A DNA stretch of 64,000 nucleotides, taken from assembly GCF_025736935.1 (NCBI RefSeq), contig NZ_CP107048.1, positions 930,001 through 994,000 on the forward strand. The letters run 5' to 3'. The stretch comes from Qipengyuania sp. SS22 (GTDB taxonomy: Bacteria; Pseudomonadota; Alphaproteobacteria; Sphingomonadales; Sphingomonadaceae). Of the stretch, positions 36,180 through 44,713 are shown piece after piece; position 1 is the first letter of the stretch, and each line of letters starts with the position of its first letter. The translations under genes were made by a program, and so were the position numbers. The notes under the pieces are model-generated. The model saw only the letters and a list, made by a program, of their open reading frames with translations. It did not search any database and was not told the origin of the DNA.

Positions 36180-38114
36180 ATGTTCCAGTTTTTTCGTAAC
36201 TTCTTCAAGACCAAGCTTGGCCTGGCCATCGCGCTGGCGTTCCTCGGCCTGATCGCTCTTGCCTTCGCCAGCGCGGATGTTTCGAGCACCGGAACTTTCG
36301 GGGGAATAGCCGGCGGAGACCGCGTGGCAGTGGTCGGCGACGAGAAGATTTCCACATCCGATCTCGTCCGCGCCACCAATAATGGCCTCGACTCGTTCCG
36401 GCAGGATCAGCCGACGGCGACCATGCAGGCGTTCCTGCGCGAGGGCGGGCTGGACGGATCGCTTGAAGCGTTGATCAACCGCTCGGCCATCATGGGCTTT
36501 GCGCAGCAGCACGGCATCCGCGCGGGTGACAATCTCATCAACAGCGAGATTCGCATGATCCCCGCCTTCCGCGGGCCCGATGGCAATTTCAGTGAAGACA
36601 CCTATCGCCAGGCGCTGGCGCAGCAGCGAGTGAGCGACGCACAGGTGCGCGAGGATCTCGGCACCGGCCTGCTGTCGCAGCAATTGCTGATTCCCGCCGG
36701 CTTCGGCGCGACCGTGCCCGACAAGCTCGCCTATCGGTACGCGCAATTGTTCAAGGAACGCCGCCGCGGTTCGATCGCTCTTCTACCCGCGGCGACCTAT
36801 GCCCCCAGCGGCAAGGCCGACCCCAAGGTGCTGCGTGCTTATTACGACAGCAACCGCGATGTCTTCGTCCGCCCCGAACGCCGGACGATCCGTTATGCTA
36901 CGTTCGATTCAAGCGCGCTCGGCGACCGTATCGAGCCGACCGATGCCGAAATCGCTGCGCGCTATGAACGCGACGCCGCGCAATATGCAGCCAGCGAAAC
37001 GCGCGATGTCACCCAGTTGATCGTACCCACCGAAGCCGCAGCCAAGTCGATCCGCGATCGCGTCGCCGGCGGCGCGTCGTTCGAAACGGTTGCCCGCGAA
37101 GCCGGCCTGCGCGCATCGCCGGTCGTCGATGTTCTGCGCGAAGGCCTGTCCTCGCAAGCATCGCCCGCGGTCGCCTCGGCCTATTTCGCTGCCGCGCGCG
37201 GAGCGATGACTACGCCTGCGCGCAGTCCGCTCGGCTGGCATGTCGCGCGTATCGATGCGATCGACACCACCGCCGCACGCACGCTCGCGCAGGTTCGCGG
37301 CGAGCTGACCGACACGCTGCGCGAGGAAAAGCGCGTGCGCGGCATGGCCGACCTCGCCAGCGAGATCGAGGAACAGCTCGAGGATGGCGCAACGCTGGCC
37401 GAAGTCACCGAAGACCTCGGCCTCGACCTCAGCACGGTTGGCCCCGCGCTCGCCGATGGACGTCTCTACGATACACCGCAGCGCACGCTGCCCGATGTCC
37501 TGCGTCCCGCGCTGGCCACCGCTTTCCAGATGGATGAGGAAGAGCCCGAGATTGCGCCGGTCGAAAGCGGGCAGACCTATCTCGTCTATGAAGTCGGCGA
37601 TATCGTCACCGCCGCTGCAGCGCCCTTTGCCGAGATCGAGGACATTGTCGAAGCCCGCTGGCGTGCGACCGAGGGCATGAAAGCCGCGCAGGCCGCCGCC
37701 GACCGTGTCGTGGCCCGGCTGCGTGATGGCAAGTCGATCGCGCAGGCGCTCGCTGCCGAAGAGCGCCGCGTGCCCCCGGCCCAGTCGGTCGACATGACCC
37801 GCGAAGACCTCGCCCGCCAACGCGAACGCCGCATCCCCCCGCCGCTCGCGCTGCTCTTCAGCATGGCCGAAGGCACGACCAAGAAGCTCGAAGCGGGCGG
37901 CAATGCCGGTTTCTTCGTGGTCCGGGTCAACGATATTGCGATGGACGATATCGCCGAAGACGACCCGCTGATCGCGCAGGCACAGCGCCAGATGGGCCCG
38001 CTGCTGGGCGAAGAATACGCCGACCAGTTCCGCCGTGCGATGCGCGAAGAACTGGGCGTATCGCGCAATCCTTCGGCGATCGAGGCCGTGCGCACCCAGC
38101 TTGCCGGTAACTGA
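36180..38114 (+). CDS. ppiD: PpiD/SurA-type peptidylprolyl isomerase, membrane-anchored
   Basis: A 644-residue periplasmic folding factor with one N-terminal membrane anchor (about 13-31, LGLAIALAFLGLIALAFAS), a SurA_N-like chaperone domain (about 45-190, with VAVVGDEKISTSDLVRATNN), a parvulin-like PPIase region (about 250-360) and a long helical C-terminal half. Overall it matches PpiD, which sits at the Sec translocon exit and helps outer-membrane proteins fold. The parvulin motifs are weak, so isomerase activity is uncertain. trpE begins 8 bases downstream. Confidence 0.88.
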   Translation: MFQFFRNFFKTKLGLAIALAFLGLIALAFASADVSSTGTFGGIAGGDRVAVVGDEKISTSDLVRATNNGLDSFRQDQPTATMQAFLREGGLDGSLEALINRSAIMGFAQQHGIRAGDNLINSEIRMIPAFRGPDGNFSEDTYRQALAQQRVSDAQVREDLGTGLLSQQLLIPAGFGATVPDKLAYRYAQLFKERRRGSIALLPAATYAPSGKADPKVLRAYYDSNRDVFVRPERRTIRYATFDSSALGDRIEPTDAEIAARYERDAAQYAASETRDVTQLIVPTEAAAKSIRDRVAGGASFETVAREAGLRASPVVDVLREGLSSQASPAVASAYFAAARGAMTTPARSPLGWHVARIDAIDTTAARTLAQVRGELTDTLREEKRVRGMADLASEIEEQLEDGATLAEVTEDLGLDLSTVGPALADGRLYDTPQRTLPDVLRPALATAFQMDEEEPEIAPVESGQTYLVYEVGDIVTAAAAPFAEIEDIVEARWRATEGMKAAQAAADRVVARLRDGKSIAQALAAEERRVPPAQSVDMTREDLARQRERRIPPPLALLFSMAEGTTKKLEAGGNAGFFVVRVNDIAMDDIAEDDPLIAQAQRQMGPLLGEEYADQFRRAMREELGVSRNPSAIEAVRTQLAGN

Positions 38115-38121
38115 GGCGCAG

Positions 38122-39621
38122 TTGGACACCGCGCTGAAAGGCACCGACCGGGCACGCGCGGCGCTCGCGCAGGGTCGGCCCGCGCTGGTGTGGCGCGAAG
38201 TGGTCGCCGATACCGAAACGCCGGTCGGCGCAGCGCTCAAGCTGTTCGAGGAAGGGCGCGGCGACTTCCTGCTCGAATCGGTCGAAGGCGGCGAAGTGCG
38301 CGGGCGCTACAGCCTGATCGGGCTGGACCCCGACCTGGTGTTCCGCGCCACGGGCGACCGCGCCGAGATCAACGCGCAGTGGCAGCAATCGCGCAGCGGC
38401 TTCGAACGCTGCGAAGACGGCGCGCTCGCCAGCCTGCGCGCGCTGGTCGAATCCTGCCGCTGCGACGTGCCCGTGGAACTACCGCCCGCCCTCGCCTGTC
38501 TGGTCGGTCATTTCGGCTATGAGACCATCGGCCTGGTCGAGAAACTGCCTCGCCCGCCCGAGGGCGAACTCGACCTCCCCGATATGCTCTTCGTTCGGCC
38601 GACCGTGCTGCTGGTGCTGGATCGGCTCAGCGATGCCCTGTTCTGTATCGCGCCCGTGTGGCAGGACGGGTCCATCGCGCAGGCCGAAGAACGGATCGAC
38701 GAAGTGCTGCGCAAGCTGTCGCATTCGGCAGGCAGCGCGCGCTATTCGGCCGACCAGCACCCCGAGCCCGCGCTCGCGCCGACCATGCCCGCTGCCGATT
38801 ACGAAGCCATGGTGCTGCGCGCCAAGGAGTATATCGAGGCCGGCGACATCTTTCAGGTGGTGCTGTCGCAGCGCTTCACCTCACCCTTCTCGCTGCCCCC
38901 GATGGCGCTTTATCGCGCGCTGCGCCGGGTGAACCCCTCGCCCTTCCTCTATTTCCTCGACATGCCCGGCTTTGCCATTGTCGGATCGAGCCCCGAGATC
39001 CTCGTGCGGGTGCGCGATGGCGAGGTGACGATCCGCCCGATCGCGGGGACACGGCCGCGCGGCGCCACTGCGGCGGAGGATCGACTTGCCGAGCAATCCC
39101 TGCTCGCCGATCCCAAGGAACGCGCCGAACATCTGATGCTGCTCGATCTCGGGCGCAACGATGTGGGCCGGGTCGCGCAATCGGGCAGCGTCACCGTGAC
39201 CGAGAGCTTCACCGTCGAACGCTACAGCCACGTCATGCATATCGTCAGCAATGTCACCGGGCAGCTCGATAGCTCGAAGGACGCGATCGATGCGCTGTTC
39301 GCGGGCTTCCCCGCCGGAACGGTCAGCGGCGCACCCAAGGTGCGGGCCTGCGAGATCATCGCCGAACTCGAGCCTGCCACGCGCGGTCCCTATGCGGGCG
39401 GCGTGGGATACTTCGCGCCCGACGGGTCGGTCGACAGCTGTATCGTCCTGCGCACCGCGGTGGTGAAGGATGGGACCATGCACGTCCAGGCGGGCGCGGG
39501 GATAGTCGCGGATAGCGATCCCGCTTATGAACAGAGAGAATGCGAAGCGAAGGCGAGCGCGCTGCTCGCTGCGGCCAGGGAAGCCGTACGCCTCGCGAAG
39601 GAGCCCGGGTTCGGTCAATGA
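38122..39621 (+). CDS. trpE: Anthranilate synthase component I
   Basis: First committed enzyme of tryptophan synthesis, converting chorismate to anthranilate with ammonia from TrpG. I start it at TTG 38122, preceded by GAGG at 38113-38116, giving 499 residues; an in-frame TTG at 38101 is an alternative. The N-terminal domain has the feedback site LLESVE and RYSLIG; the catalytic domain has DIFQVVLSQRF, PSPFLYFLD, ILVRVRDGEVTIRPIAGT, LDLGRNDVGRVA and AGAGIVADSDP. The stop overlaps the next gene (ATGA). No leader peptide or attenuator is visible upstream. Confidence 0.95.
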   Translation: MDTALKGTDRARAALAQGRPALVWREVVADTETPVGAALKLFEEGRGDFLLESVEGGEVRGRYSLIGLDPDLVFRATGDRAEINAQWQQSRSGFERCEDGALASLRALVESCRCDVPVELPPALACLVGHFGYETIGLVEKLPRPPEGELDLPDMLFVRPTVLLVLDRLSDALFCIAPVWQDGSIAQAEERIDEVLRKLSHSAGSARYSADQHPEPALAPTMPAADYEAMVLRAKEYIEAGDIFQVVLSQRFTSPFSLPPMALYRALRRVNPSPFLYFLDMPGFAIVGSSPEILVRVRDGEVTIRPIAGTRPRGATAAEDRLAEQSLLADPKERAEHLMLLDLGRNDVGRVAQSGSVTVTESFTVERYSHVMHIVSNVTGQLDSSKDAIDALFAGFPAGTVSGAPKVRACEIIAELEPATRGPYAGGVGYFAPDGSVDSCIVLRTAVVKDGTMHVQAGAGIVADSDPAYEQRECEAKASALLAAAREAVRLAKEPGFGQ

Positions 39622-40451
39622 GACATATACTTGCCGCGCTGGCCTTGCTCGCGCTGACAGCCTGCGAAGCCCAGCCCGAAGGGGAGCCCGTCGCCCGCGC
39701 ACGGATCGACGGCAAGGCGCAGGCCGCCCCCACGTCCACGCCCAGCCCGAGCGAGACGCTGGCCAGCCAGGTCGAAAGCGCGTGCCGCTCGATTATCTTC
39801 GAAGACACCCCCCTCACCCATTGCCTCGCAGTGCCCGCACGTCACACGATCGCGATGGCGCTGAGCGATGGTGACAAGCGGTATCGCAGCCTCAAGGATT
39901 TCGCGGCTGCCAGCGATAGCGAGACCATCGCCTTTGCCATGAACGCCGGCATCTTCGACGGCGACGGCAAGCCGGTCGGCTATTTCGTCCAGCGTGCGCA
40001 GCGCTTGCAGGAACTGAACACCGGGACGGGCTCGGGCAATTTCTACATGAAGCCCAATGGCGTGTTCTACGGCAGCGGGGGCGAATGGATGGTGCGCGAC
40101 AGCGCCTGGTTCCTCGCCAATGTTTCCGAACGGCCGCAATTCGGCACCCAATCGGGCCCGATGCTGGTGAGCGATGGCCGCATCCACCCGCAGATCACGC
40201 AGGACGGCCCCTCGCGGCTGATCCGCAACGCGGTCGGCGTCGATGACGAGGGCCGCGCGCATTTCGTGATTTCCAACGCGCCGATTTCCTTCGGCAAGCT
40301 CGCCCGCTTCTACAAGGACGAGCTCGAAGTGAAGAACGCGCTGTTCCTCGACGACACCGTCTCGCTCCTGTGGAACCCGGTGACCGACCGGCTCGATACC
40401 GGCGCGCCCATCGGCCCGATCGTCGTCGTCAGCAAGAAAGCCTCCGAATGA
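39618..40451 (+). CDS. Lipoprotein with phosphodiester glycosidase (DUF2233/NAGPA) domain
   Basis: A 277-residue protein with a lipoprotein signal: hydrophobic stretch, lipobox LTAC, Cys16. The remainder matches the NAGPA-like phosphodiester glycosidase family: AFAMNAGIFDGDGKPVGYF, YMKPNGVFY, QSGPMLVSDG, RNAVGVDDEGRAHFVI and LFLDDTVSLL. Animal homologues remove a sugar capping group from a phosphodiester; bacterial substrates, perhaps envelope glycans, are unknown. Its start overlaps trpE and its stop overlaps the peptidase gene (both ATGA), so it is translationally tied to tryptophan synthesis although not obviously related. Confidence 0.85.
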   Translation: MRHILAALALLALTACEAQPEGEPVARARIDGKAQAAPTSTPSPSETLASQVESACRSIIFEDTPLTHCLAVPARHTIAMALSDGDKRYRSLKDFAAASDSETIAFAMNAGIFDGDGKPVGYFVQRAQRLQELNTGTGSGNFYMKPNGVFYGSGGEWMVRDSAWFLANVSERPQFGTQSGPMLVSDGRIHPQITQDGPSRLIRNAVGVDDEGRAHFVISNAPISFGKLARFYKDELEVKNALFLDDTVSLLWNPVTDRLDTGAPIGPIVVVSKKASE

Positions 40452-41410
40452 CCGAGACCCGCCGCCAGCTCTATCCCGAAATCGAACCCTACGAGATCGG
40501 CATGCTCGATGTCGGCGAAGGCCATTCGCTCTATTGGGAACGCGTCGGGACCCCGGGTGCCAAGCCCGCAGTCTTCCTCCATGGCGGCCCGGGCGGCGGC
40601 ATTGCGCCCGACCACCGGCGCCAATGGGATCCCAAAGCCTACGACGTGCTGCTGTTCGACCAGCGCGGCTGCGGCAGGTCGCTGCCCTTCGCCGAGATCG
40701 AGCACAACGACACCTGGCGCATCGTCGAGGACATCGAGCGGCTGCGCCAGATGTGCGGCCACGAAAGATGGCAGGCCTTCGGCGGCAGTTGGGGCTCGAC
40801 CCTCGCGCTGGCCTATGCCCAGAAATATCCCGACCGGGTGAGCGAACTGGTACTGCGCGGCGTCTTCCTCGCGCGGCAGCAGGAAAAGTCGTGGCTCTAC
40901 GGCTATGGCGCCAGCGAGATCATGGCCGAGCAATGGGACCAGTTCACCGGTCTTATTCCCGAAGCCGAACAGGGCGATCTCGTTCGCGCATATTATCAAC
41001 GGCTGACCAGTGACGACGAAGCCACGCGGCTTGCCGCGGCGCGCGAATGGTCGCTGTGGGAAGGCCATGTCGCAACGCTGCTGCCGAACGAGGATTTGCT
41101 CGAGAGCTTCGGCGATCCGGCCAAGGCGGTGCCCTTCGCGCGGATCTGCGCGAAGTTCTTTCTCGAGGACTTCTTCCTCGACGAAAACGAGTTGCTGGCC
41201 AATGTCGACAAACTGGCGGGCATTCCCGGGATCATCGTTCAGGGACGTCACGACATCTGCACCCCGCCGGGCGCGGCATGGGCACTCAAGAAGGCCTGGC
41301 CCGAGGCCGAGCTATGGATTGTTCACGATGCCGGTCACAGCGCCAGCGAACCGGGGATCATCGACGGCCTCGTGCGCGCGACCGACAAGCTCGCGGGCAA
41401 AGCGGCGTGA
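40448..41410 (+). CDS. pip: Proline iminopeptidase
   Basis: Alpha/beta hydrolase that removes N-terminal proline from peptides. The 320-residue protein starts at an ATG overlapping the upstream stop (ATGA). It has the oxyanion motif FLHGGPGGG (43-51), VLLFDQRGCGRS, the nucleophile Ser114 in GGSWGS, an acid in QGRHDICTP and a base in DAGHSASEP. All are diagnostic for the S33 peptidase family. The reason for its place inside the trp operon is unclear. Confidence 0.93.
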   Translation: MTETRRQLYPEIEPYEIGMLDVGEGHSLYWERVGTPGAKPAVFLHGGPGGGIAPDHRRQWDPKAYDVLLFDQRGCGRSLPFAEIEHNDTWRIVEDIERLRQMCGHERWQAFGGSWGSTLALAYAQKYPDRVSELVLRGVFLARQQEKSWLYGYGASEIMAEQWDQFTGLIPEAEQGDLVRAYYQRLTSDDEATRLAAAREWSLWEGHVATLLPNEDLLESFGDPAKAVPFARICAKFFLEDFFLDENELLANVDKLAGIPGIIVQGRHDICTPPGAAWALKKAWPEAELWIVHDAGHSASEPGIIDGLVRATDKLAGKAA

Positions 41411-41485
41411 CGTCACGCTGACGTTTCGCGTGTCGCAGCTTTCCTTGCTTGAAAGCACGGCGCTACCCCGCCATTGACGCCACGA

Positions 41486-42100
41486 ATGACCGACAGCCGC
41501 TCTATCCTCGTAATCGACAATTACGACAGCTTCACCTTCAACCTGGTCCATTACTTGATGGAACTGGGTGCAGGCGTGGAGGTGGTGCGTAACGACGCCA
41601 TCTCGGCACACGAGGCGCTGGCGGCGGGCCATGCGGGCTATCTCATATCGCCCGGCCCCTGCACGCCAAACGAGGCCGGCGTCAGCCTCGACCTCGTGGC
41701 AGCCTGTGCCGATGTCGGCGCACCGCTGCTAGGCGTTTGCCTCGGGCATCAGGCGATCGGCCAGCATTTCGGTGGCCGCGTGGTGCGCGGCGGGCTGATG
41801 CATGGCAAGACCTCTCCGGTCACTCACGATTCCAGCGGTGTGTTCGCCGACCTGCCCTCGCCCTTCACCGCGACGCGCTATCACTCGCTGGTGGTCGAGG
41901 ACAATCCGGACTGTCTCGCGATCAATGCCACCAGCGAAACGCCCGGCCTCGATGGAACCAGCGTGATGGGCTTCCATCACCGCGAGTTGCCGATCCACGG
42001 CGTCCAGTTCCATCCCGAAAGCATCGCGACCGAACATGGCCATGCCTTGCTGGCCAATTTCCTCGCGCTATGCGGTATTGCCGCCAAGGTCCCCGCATGA
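41486..42100 (+). CDS. trpG: Anthranilate synthase component II (glutamine amidotransferase)
   Basis: Releases ammonia from glutamine for TrpE. The 204-residue class I glutaminase has [26 protein letters not shown], nucleophile Cys85 ([10 protein letters not shown]) and the FHPES catalytic pair. A 75-base gap separates it from pip, so a secondary promoter may lie there. The stop overlaps trpD (ATGA). Confidence 0.95.
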   Translation: MTDSRSILVIDNYDSFTFNLVHYLMELGAGVEVVRNDAISAHEALAAGHAGYLISPGPCTPNEAGVSLDLVAACADVGAPLLGVCLGHQAIGQHFGGRVVRGGLMHGKTSPVTHDSSGVFADLPSPFTATRYHSLVVEDNPDCLAINATSETPGLDGTSVMGFHHRELPIHGVQFHPESIATEHGHALLANFLALCGIAAKVPA

Positions 42101-43089
42101 AGACGCTTCCCGACGCCAAGCAACACCTCGGAGAGGCCGAGGCCGAAGAGGTCTTCGGCTGGATCCTCGATAGCGAGACCGGCGACGAGGACATCGCGCG
42201 CTTCCTGATCGACATGTCGGCGCGCAGCGAAACCTCCGATGAGATCGCCGGCGCGGCCCGTGCGCTCCGAGCGCGGCTGATCCCGATCATTGCTCCCGAG
42301 GGGACAGTCGACTGCTGCGGCACCGGCGGCGATGGGCATCACACGCTCAACGTCTCGACCGCGGTGAGCCTGGTGGTCGCCGCCTGCGGTGTGCCCGTGG
42401 CCAAGCACGGCAATCGTGCGGCGAGCAGCAAGGCGGGCGCTGCGGACACGCTCGAAGCGCTCGGTCTCGATATGGAAGCAGCGGGAAGAAGCGCGGAGAA
42501 GACTCTGGCAGAATTGGGAATTTGCTTCCTTTTCGCCAAGAACCACCACCCAGCGATGGGCCGAATTCAGCCGATCCGGCAAAAGCTCGGCGTGCGCACG
42601 ATCTTCAACCTGATGGGGCCCTTGTCGAATCCCGCCGGCGTCAGACGCCAGCTGATCGGCATCGCCCGTCCCGCCTATGTGCCCATCTATGCCGCAGCAA
42701 AGGCCAAACTGGGGACCGAGCGCACCTTCATCGCCTCGGGTGACGAAGGGCTGGACGAGCTGAGCCTGGCTGGCGGCAACGAGCTAGCCGATGTCCAGGG
42801 CAATGATTTCGAAATGCGCCGCGTGGTCGCGGTGGAAGCCAATCTGTCGCATTCCCCGGTCGAGGCGATCCGCGGCGGCGATCCGGCGTATAATGCACGC
42901 GCGCTCGAGGCGCTGCTCGGCGGCAGCCCGGGCGCCTATCGCGATGCGGTGCTGCTCAACGCGGCAGCAACGCTGATCATTGCTGGCCGTACCGACGACT
43001 GGACCGAGGGCGCGGAGATCGCGGCCGAAGCACTGGACTCGGGCAAGGCCAAAGCGCTGCTCGATAACTGGATCGCGATGACCGCCTGA
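42097..43089 (+). CDS. trpD: Anthranilate phosphoribosyltransferase
   Basis: Transfers phosphoribose from PRPP to anthranilate. From the ATG overlapping the trpG stop, the protein has 330 residues with [17 protein letters not shown] (PRPP site), [21 protein letters not shown], the [12 protein letters not shown] anthranilate pocket and [11 protein letters not shown]. The frame is open upstream through trpG in a different reading, which I discard. One base separates it from trpC. Confidence 0.97.
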   Translation: MKTLPDAKQHLGEAEAEEVFGWILDSETGDEDIARFLIDMSARSETSDEIAGAARALRARLIPIIAPEGTVDCCGTGGDGHHTLNVSTAVSLVVAACGVPVAKHGNRAASSKAGAADTLEALGLDMEAAGRSAEKTLAELGICFLFAKNHHPAMGRIQPIRQKLGVRTIFNLMGPLSNPAGVRRQLIGIARPAYVPIYAAAKAKLGTERTFIASGDEGLDELSLAGGNELADVQGNDFEMRRVVAVEANLSHSPVEAIRGGDPAYNARALEALLGGSPGAYRDAVLLNAAATLIIAGRTDDWTEGAEIAAEALDSGKAKALLDNWIAMTA

Positions 43090-43090
43090 G

Positions 43091-43876
43091 ATGAACAAGC
43101 TGGAAGAAATCTGCGCCACCAAGCGCGACGAGGTCGCCGCCCGCAAGCGCAATCACACGCTCGCCGATCTCGAAGCGCGCGCGAAACAGCAGTCGGCGCC
43201 CCGTGGGTTCCAGTCAGCCCTCGCTCGGGCCCAACGGGACGGCTTCGGCCTGATTGCCGAAATCAAGAAAGCTTCGCCGTCCAAGGGCTTGATTCGCGAA
43301 GATTTCCAGCCCGCAGATCATGCGCGGGCCTATGCCGCGGGCGGAGCTGCTTGCCTTTCGGTGCTGACCGACGCTCCCTATTTCCAGGGCCATGAAGATT
43401 ACCTCGTCGCCGCCCGCGCCGCCTGCGATCTGCCTGCCCTACGCAAGGATTTCATGGTCGATCCGTGGCAGGTCGCTGAAGCACGCGCGATCGGGGCCGA
43501 TGCGATCCTGATCATTGTTGCCGCGCTGGACGACAGCACCATGGCCGAGATCGAAGCGGCGGCGCTCGACTTCGGTATGGATGTTCTGGTCGAGGTACAT
43601 GATCGCGCCGAAATGGACCGCGCCGCGCGCCTCCGCTCGCGCCTGATCGGCGTCAACAATCGCGATTTGCGCAGTTTCACTACCGATCTCGCCACCACCG
43701 AGATGCTTGCCCCGCTCGCCCCCGAGGGCGCACTGCTGGTCGGCGAAAGCGGCATCACGACCAATGACGATTGTGTGCGGCTCGCGCGTTCGGGCGTCCG
43801 CAGTTTCCTCGTCGGCGAAAGCCTGATGCGACAGGTCGATGTCACTGCCGCGACCCGCGCTCTGCTCGGGCATTGA
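43091..43876 (+). CDS. trpC: Indole-3-glycerol-phosphate synthase
   Basis: Closes the indole ring from CdRP. The 261-residue TIM barrel has [15 protein letters not shown] with the catalytic Lys, [48 protein letters not shown] and VGESGI. It lacks the TrpF domain fused in some bacteria. It ends the trpGDC run, with the lexA promoter region following. Confidence 0.97.
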   Translation: MNKLEEICATKRDEVAARKRNHTLADLEARAKQQSAPRGFQSALARAQRDGFGLIAEIKKASPSKGLIREDFQPADHARAYAAGGAACLSVLTDAPYFQGHEDYLVAARAACDLPALRKDFMVDPWQVAEARAIGADAILIIVAALDDSTMAEIEAAALDFGMDVLVEVHDRAEMDRAARLRSRLIGVNNRDLRSFTTDLATTEMLAPLAPEGALLVGESGITTNDDCVRLARSGVRSFLVGESLMRQVDVTAATRALLGH

Positions 43877-43900
43877 CGCAGCCCCTGTGGAGCAAATCGG

Positions 43901-43912
43901 GAACAGGTGTTC
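43901..43912. promoter_or_regulatory. GAAC-N4-GTTC element upstream of lexA
   Basis: GAACAGGTGTTC, within GGAACA-GG-TGTTCC, matches the spacing of the Gram-positive SOS box (GAAC-N4-GTTC). It lies 60 bases upstream of the alphaproteobacterial-type LexA site. It could be an extra LexA site or the stem of a trpC terminator. Confidence 0.35.
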
Positions 43913-43944
43913 CTGTGTAAATCACTCGAAAATGGCGGGATTGC

Positions 43945-43973
43945 TTGACTTGACGAATCAGGTTGCTTAATTG
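43945..43973 (+). promoter_or_regulatory. lexA promoter
   Basis: TTGACT (43945-43950), 17 bases, TAATTG (43968-43973). The LexA operator begins at the last base of the -10 box, as expected for repression by blocking polymerase. Confidence 0.6.
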
Positions 43974-43987
43974 TTCCGTATTCGTTC
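43973..43987 (+). promoter_or_regulatory. LexA operator (GTTC-N7-GTTC)
   Basis: GTTCCGTATTCGTTC is a perfect match to the alphaproteobacterial SOS box GTTC-N7-GTTC. Its second half is also the left arm of an inverted repeat GTTCACA-GCTT-TGTGAAC (43984-44001). Position before lexA indicates autoregulation. Confidence 0.88.
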
Positions 43988-44023
43988 ACAGCTTTGTGAA
44001 CAGGCGATACGGGAGTTCGCACC

Positions 44024-44713
44024 ATGCTGACCGCCAAGCAGCACGAATTGATCCGCTTTATCCAGCAGCGCCTGGAAGACACCGGCATTTCGCCGAGTTT
44101 CGAGGAAATGAAGGAAGCGCTCGACCTCAAGAGCAAGTCAGGCGTGCACCGCCTGATCTCGGCGCTTGAAGAGCGCGGCTTTATCCGCCGTCTGCCCAAC
44201 CGCGCGCGCGCGCTCGAAGTGGTCAAGCTGCCCGAGAACGCGGTGATGGGCTCGACCCAGCCTGCCCCCGCGAACGATTCCGTGGTATCGGCCATCACGC
44301 CCAAGCCCGTCGCGCCCGAACCCGCCAATGACATCATCGATGTCCCGCTTCACGGCCGCATTGCCGCGGGCGCCCCGATCGAAGCGATCGAAGGCCAGTC
44401 GAGCATGCCGGTACCCGCCGCCCTGCTCGGCCCGGGCGAACATTACGCGCTCGAGGTTTCGGGCGATTCGATGATCGAAGCAGGCATTTTCGATGGCGAC
44501 TTCGCCTTGGTGAAGCGGACCGACAGCGCCCGCGACGGCGAAATCGTGGTCGCACTGGTCGACAACGAGGAAGCCACGCTCAAATATCTGCGCAAGGACG
44601 CGGGGCGCGTGATCCTCGACCCCGCCAATGGTTCTTACGAGCCGCAGGTGTACGACTCCCACCGCGTACAGGTGCAAGGAAAGCTGGCCGGGCTGCTGCG
44701 CCGGTATCACTGA
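44024..44713 (+). CDS. lexA: SOS repressor LexA
   Basis: Represses DNA-damage genes and cleaves itself when RecA filaments form. The 229-residue protein has an N-terminal winged helix (1-65, [17 protein letters not shown] and [21 protein letters not shown]), a long linker with Ala/Pro, and the peptidase domain with the cleavage site Ala115-Gly116 ([10 protein letters not shown]), Ser149 ([11 protein letters not shown]) and Lys187 (ATLKYLR). It starts 36 bases after its operator. The stop is reached by the convergent comEC, whose last bases overlap. Confidence 0.97.
   Translation: MLTAKQHELIRFIQQRLEDTGISPSFEEMKEALDLKSKSGVHRLISALEERGFIRRLPNRARALEVVKLPENAVMGSTQPAPANDSVVSAITPKPVAPEPANDIIDVPLHGRIAAGAPIEAIEGQSSMPVPAALLGPGEHYALEVSGDSMIEAGIFDGDFALVKRTDSARDGEIVVALVDNEEATLKYLRKDAGRVILDPANGSYEPQVYDSHRVQVQGKLAGLLRRYH

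Noticed and set aside
38000-38121. trp leader peptide or attenuator before trpE
   Set aside because: trpE follows ppiD by 8 bases; there is no Trp-codon-rich short frame or terminator hairpin there.
41449-41474. CTTGAAA followed by CCCCGCC before trpG, a possible heat-shock promoter
   Set aside because: The -10 part matches neither the E. coli nor the alphaproteobacterial pattern well, the spacer is short, and heat control of trpG has no support.
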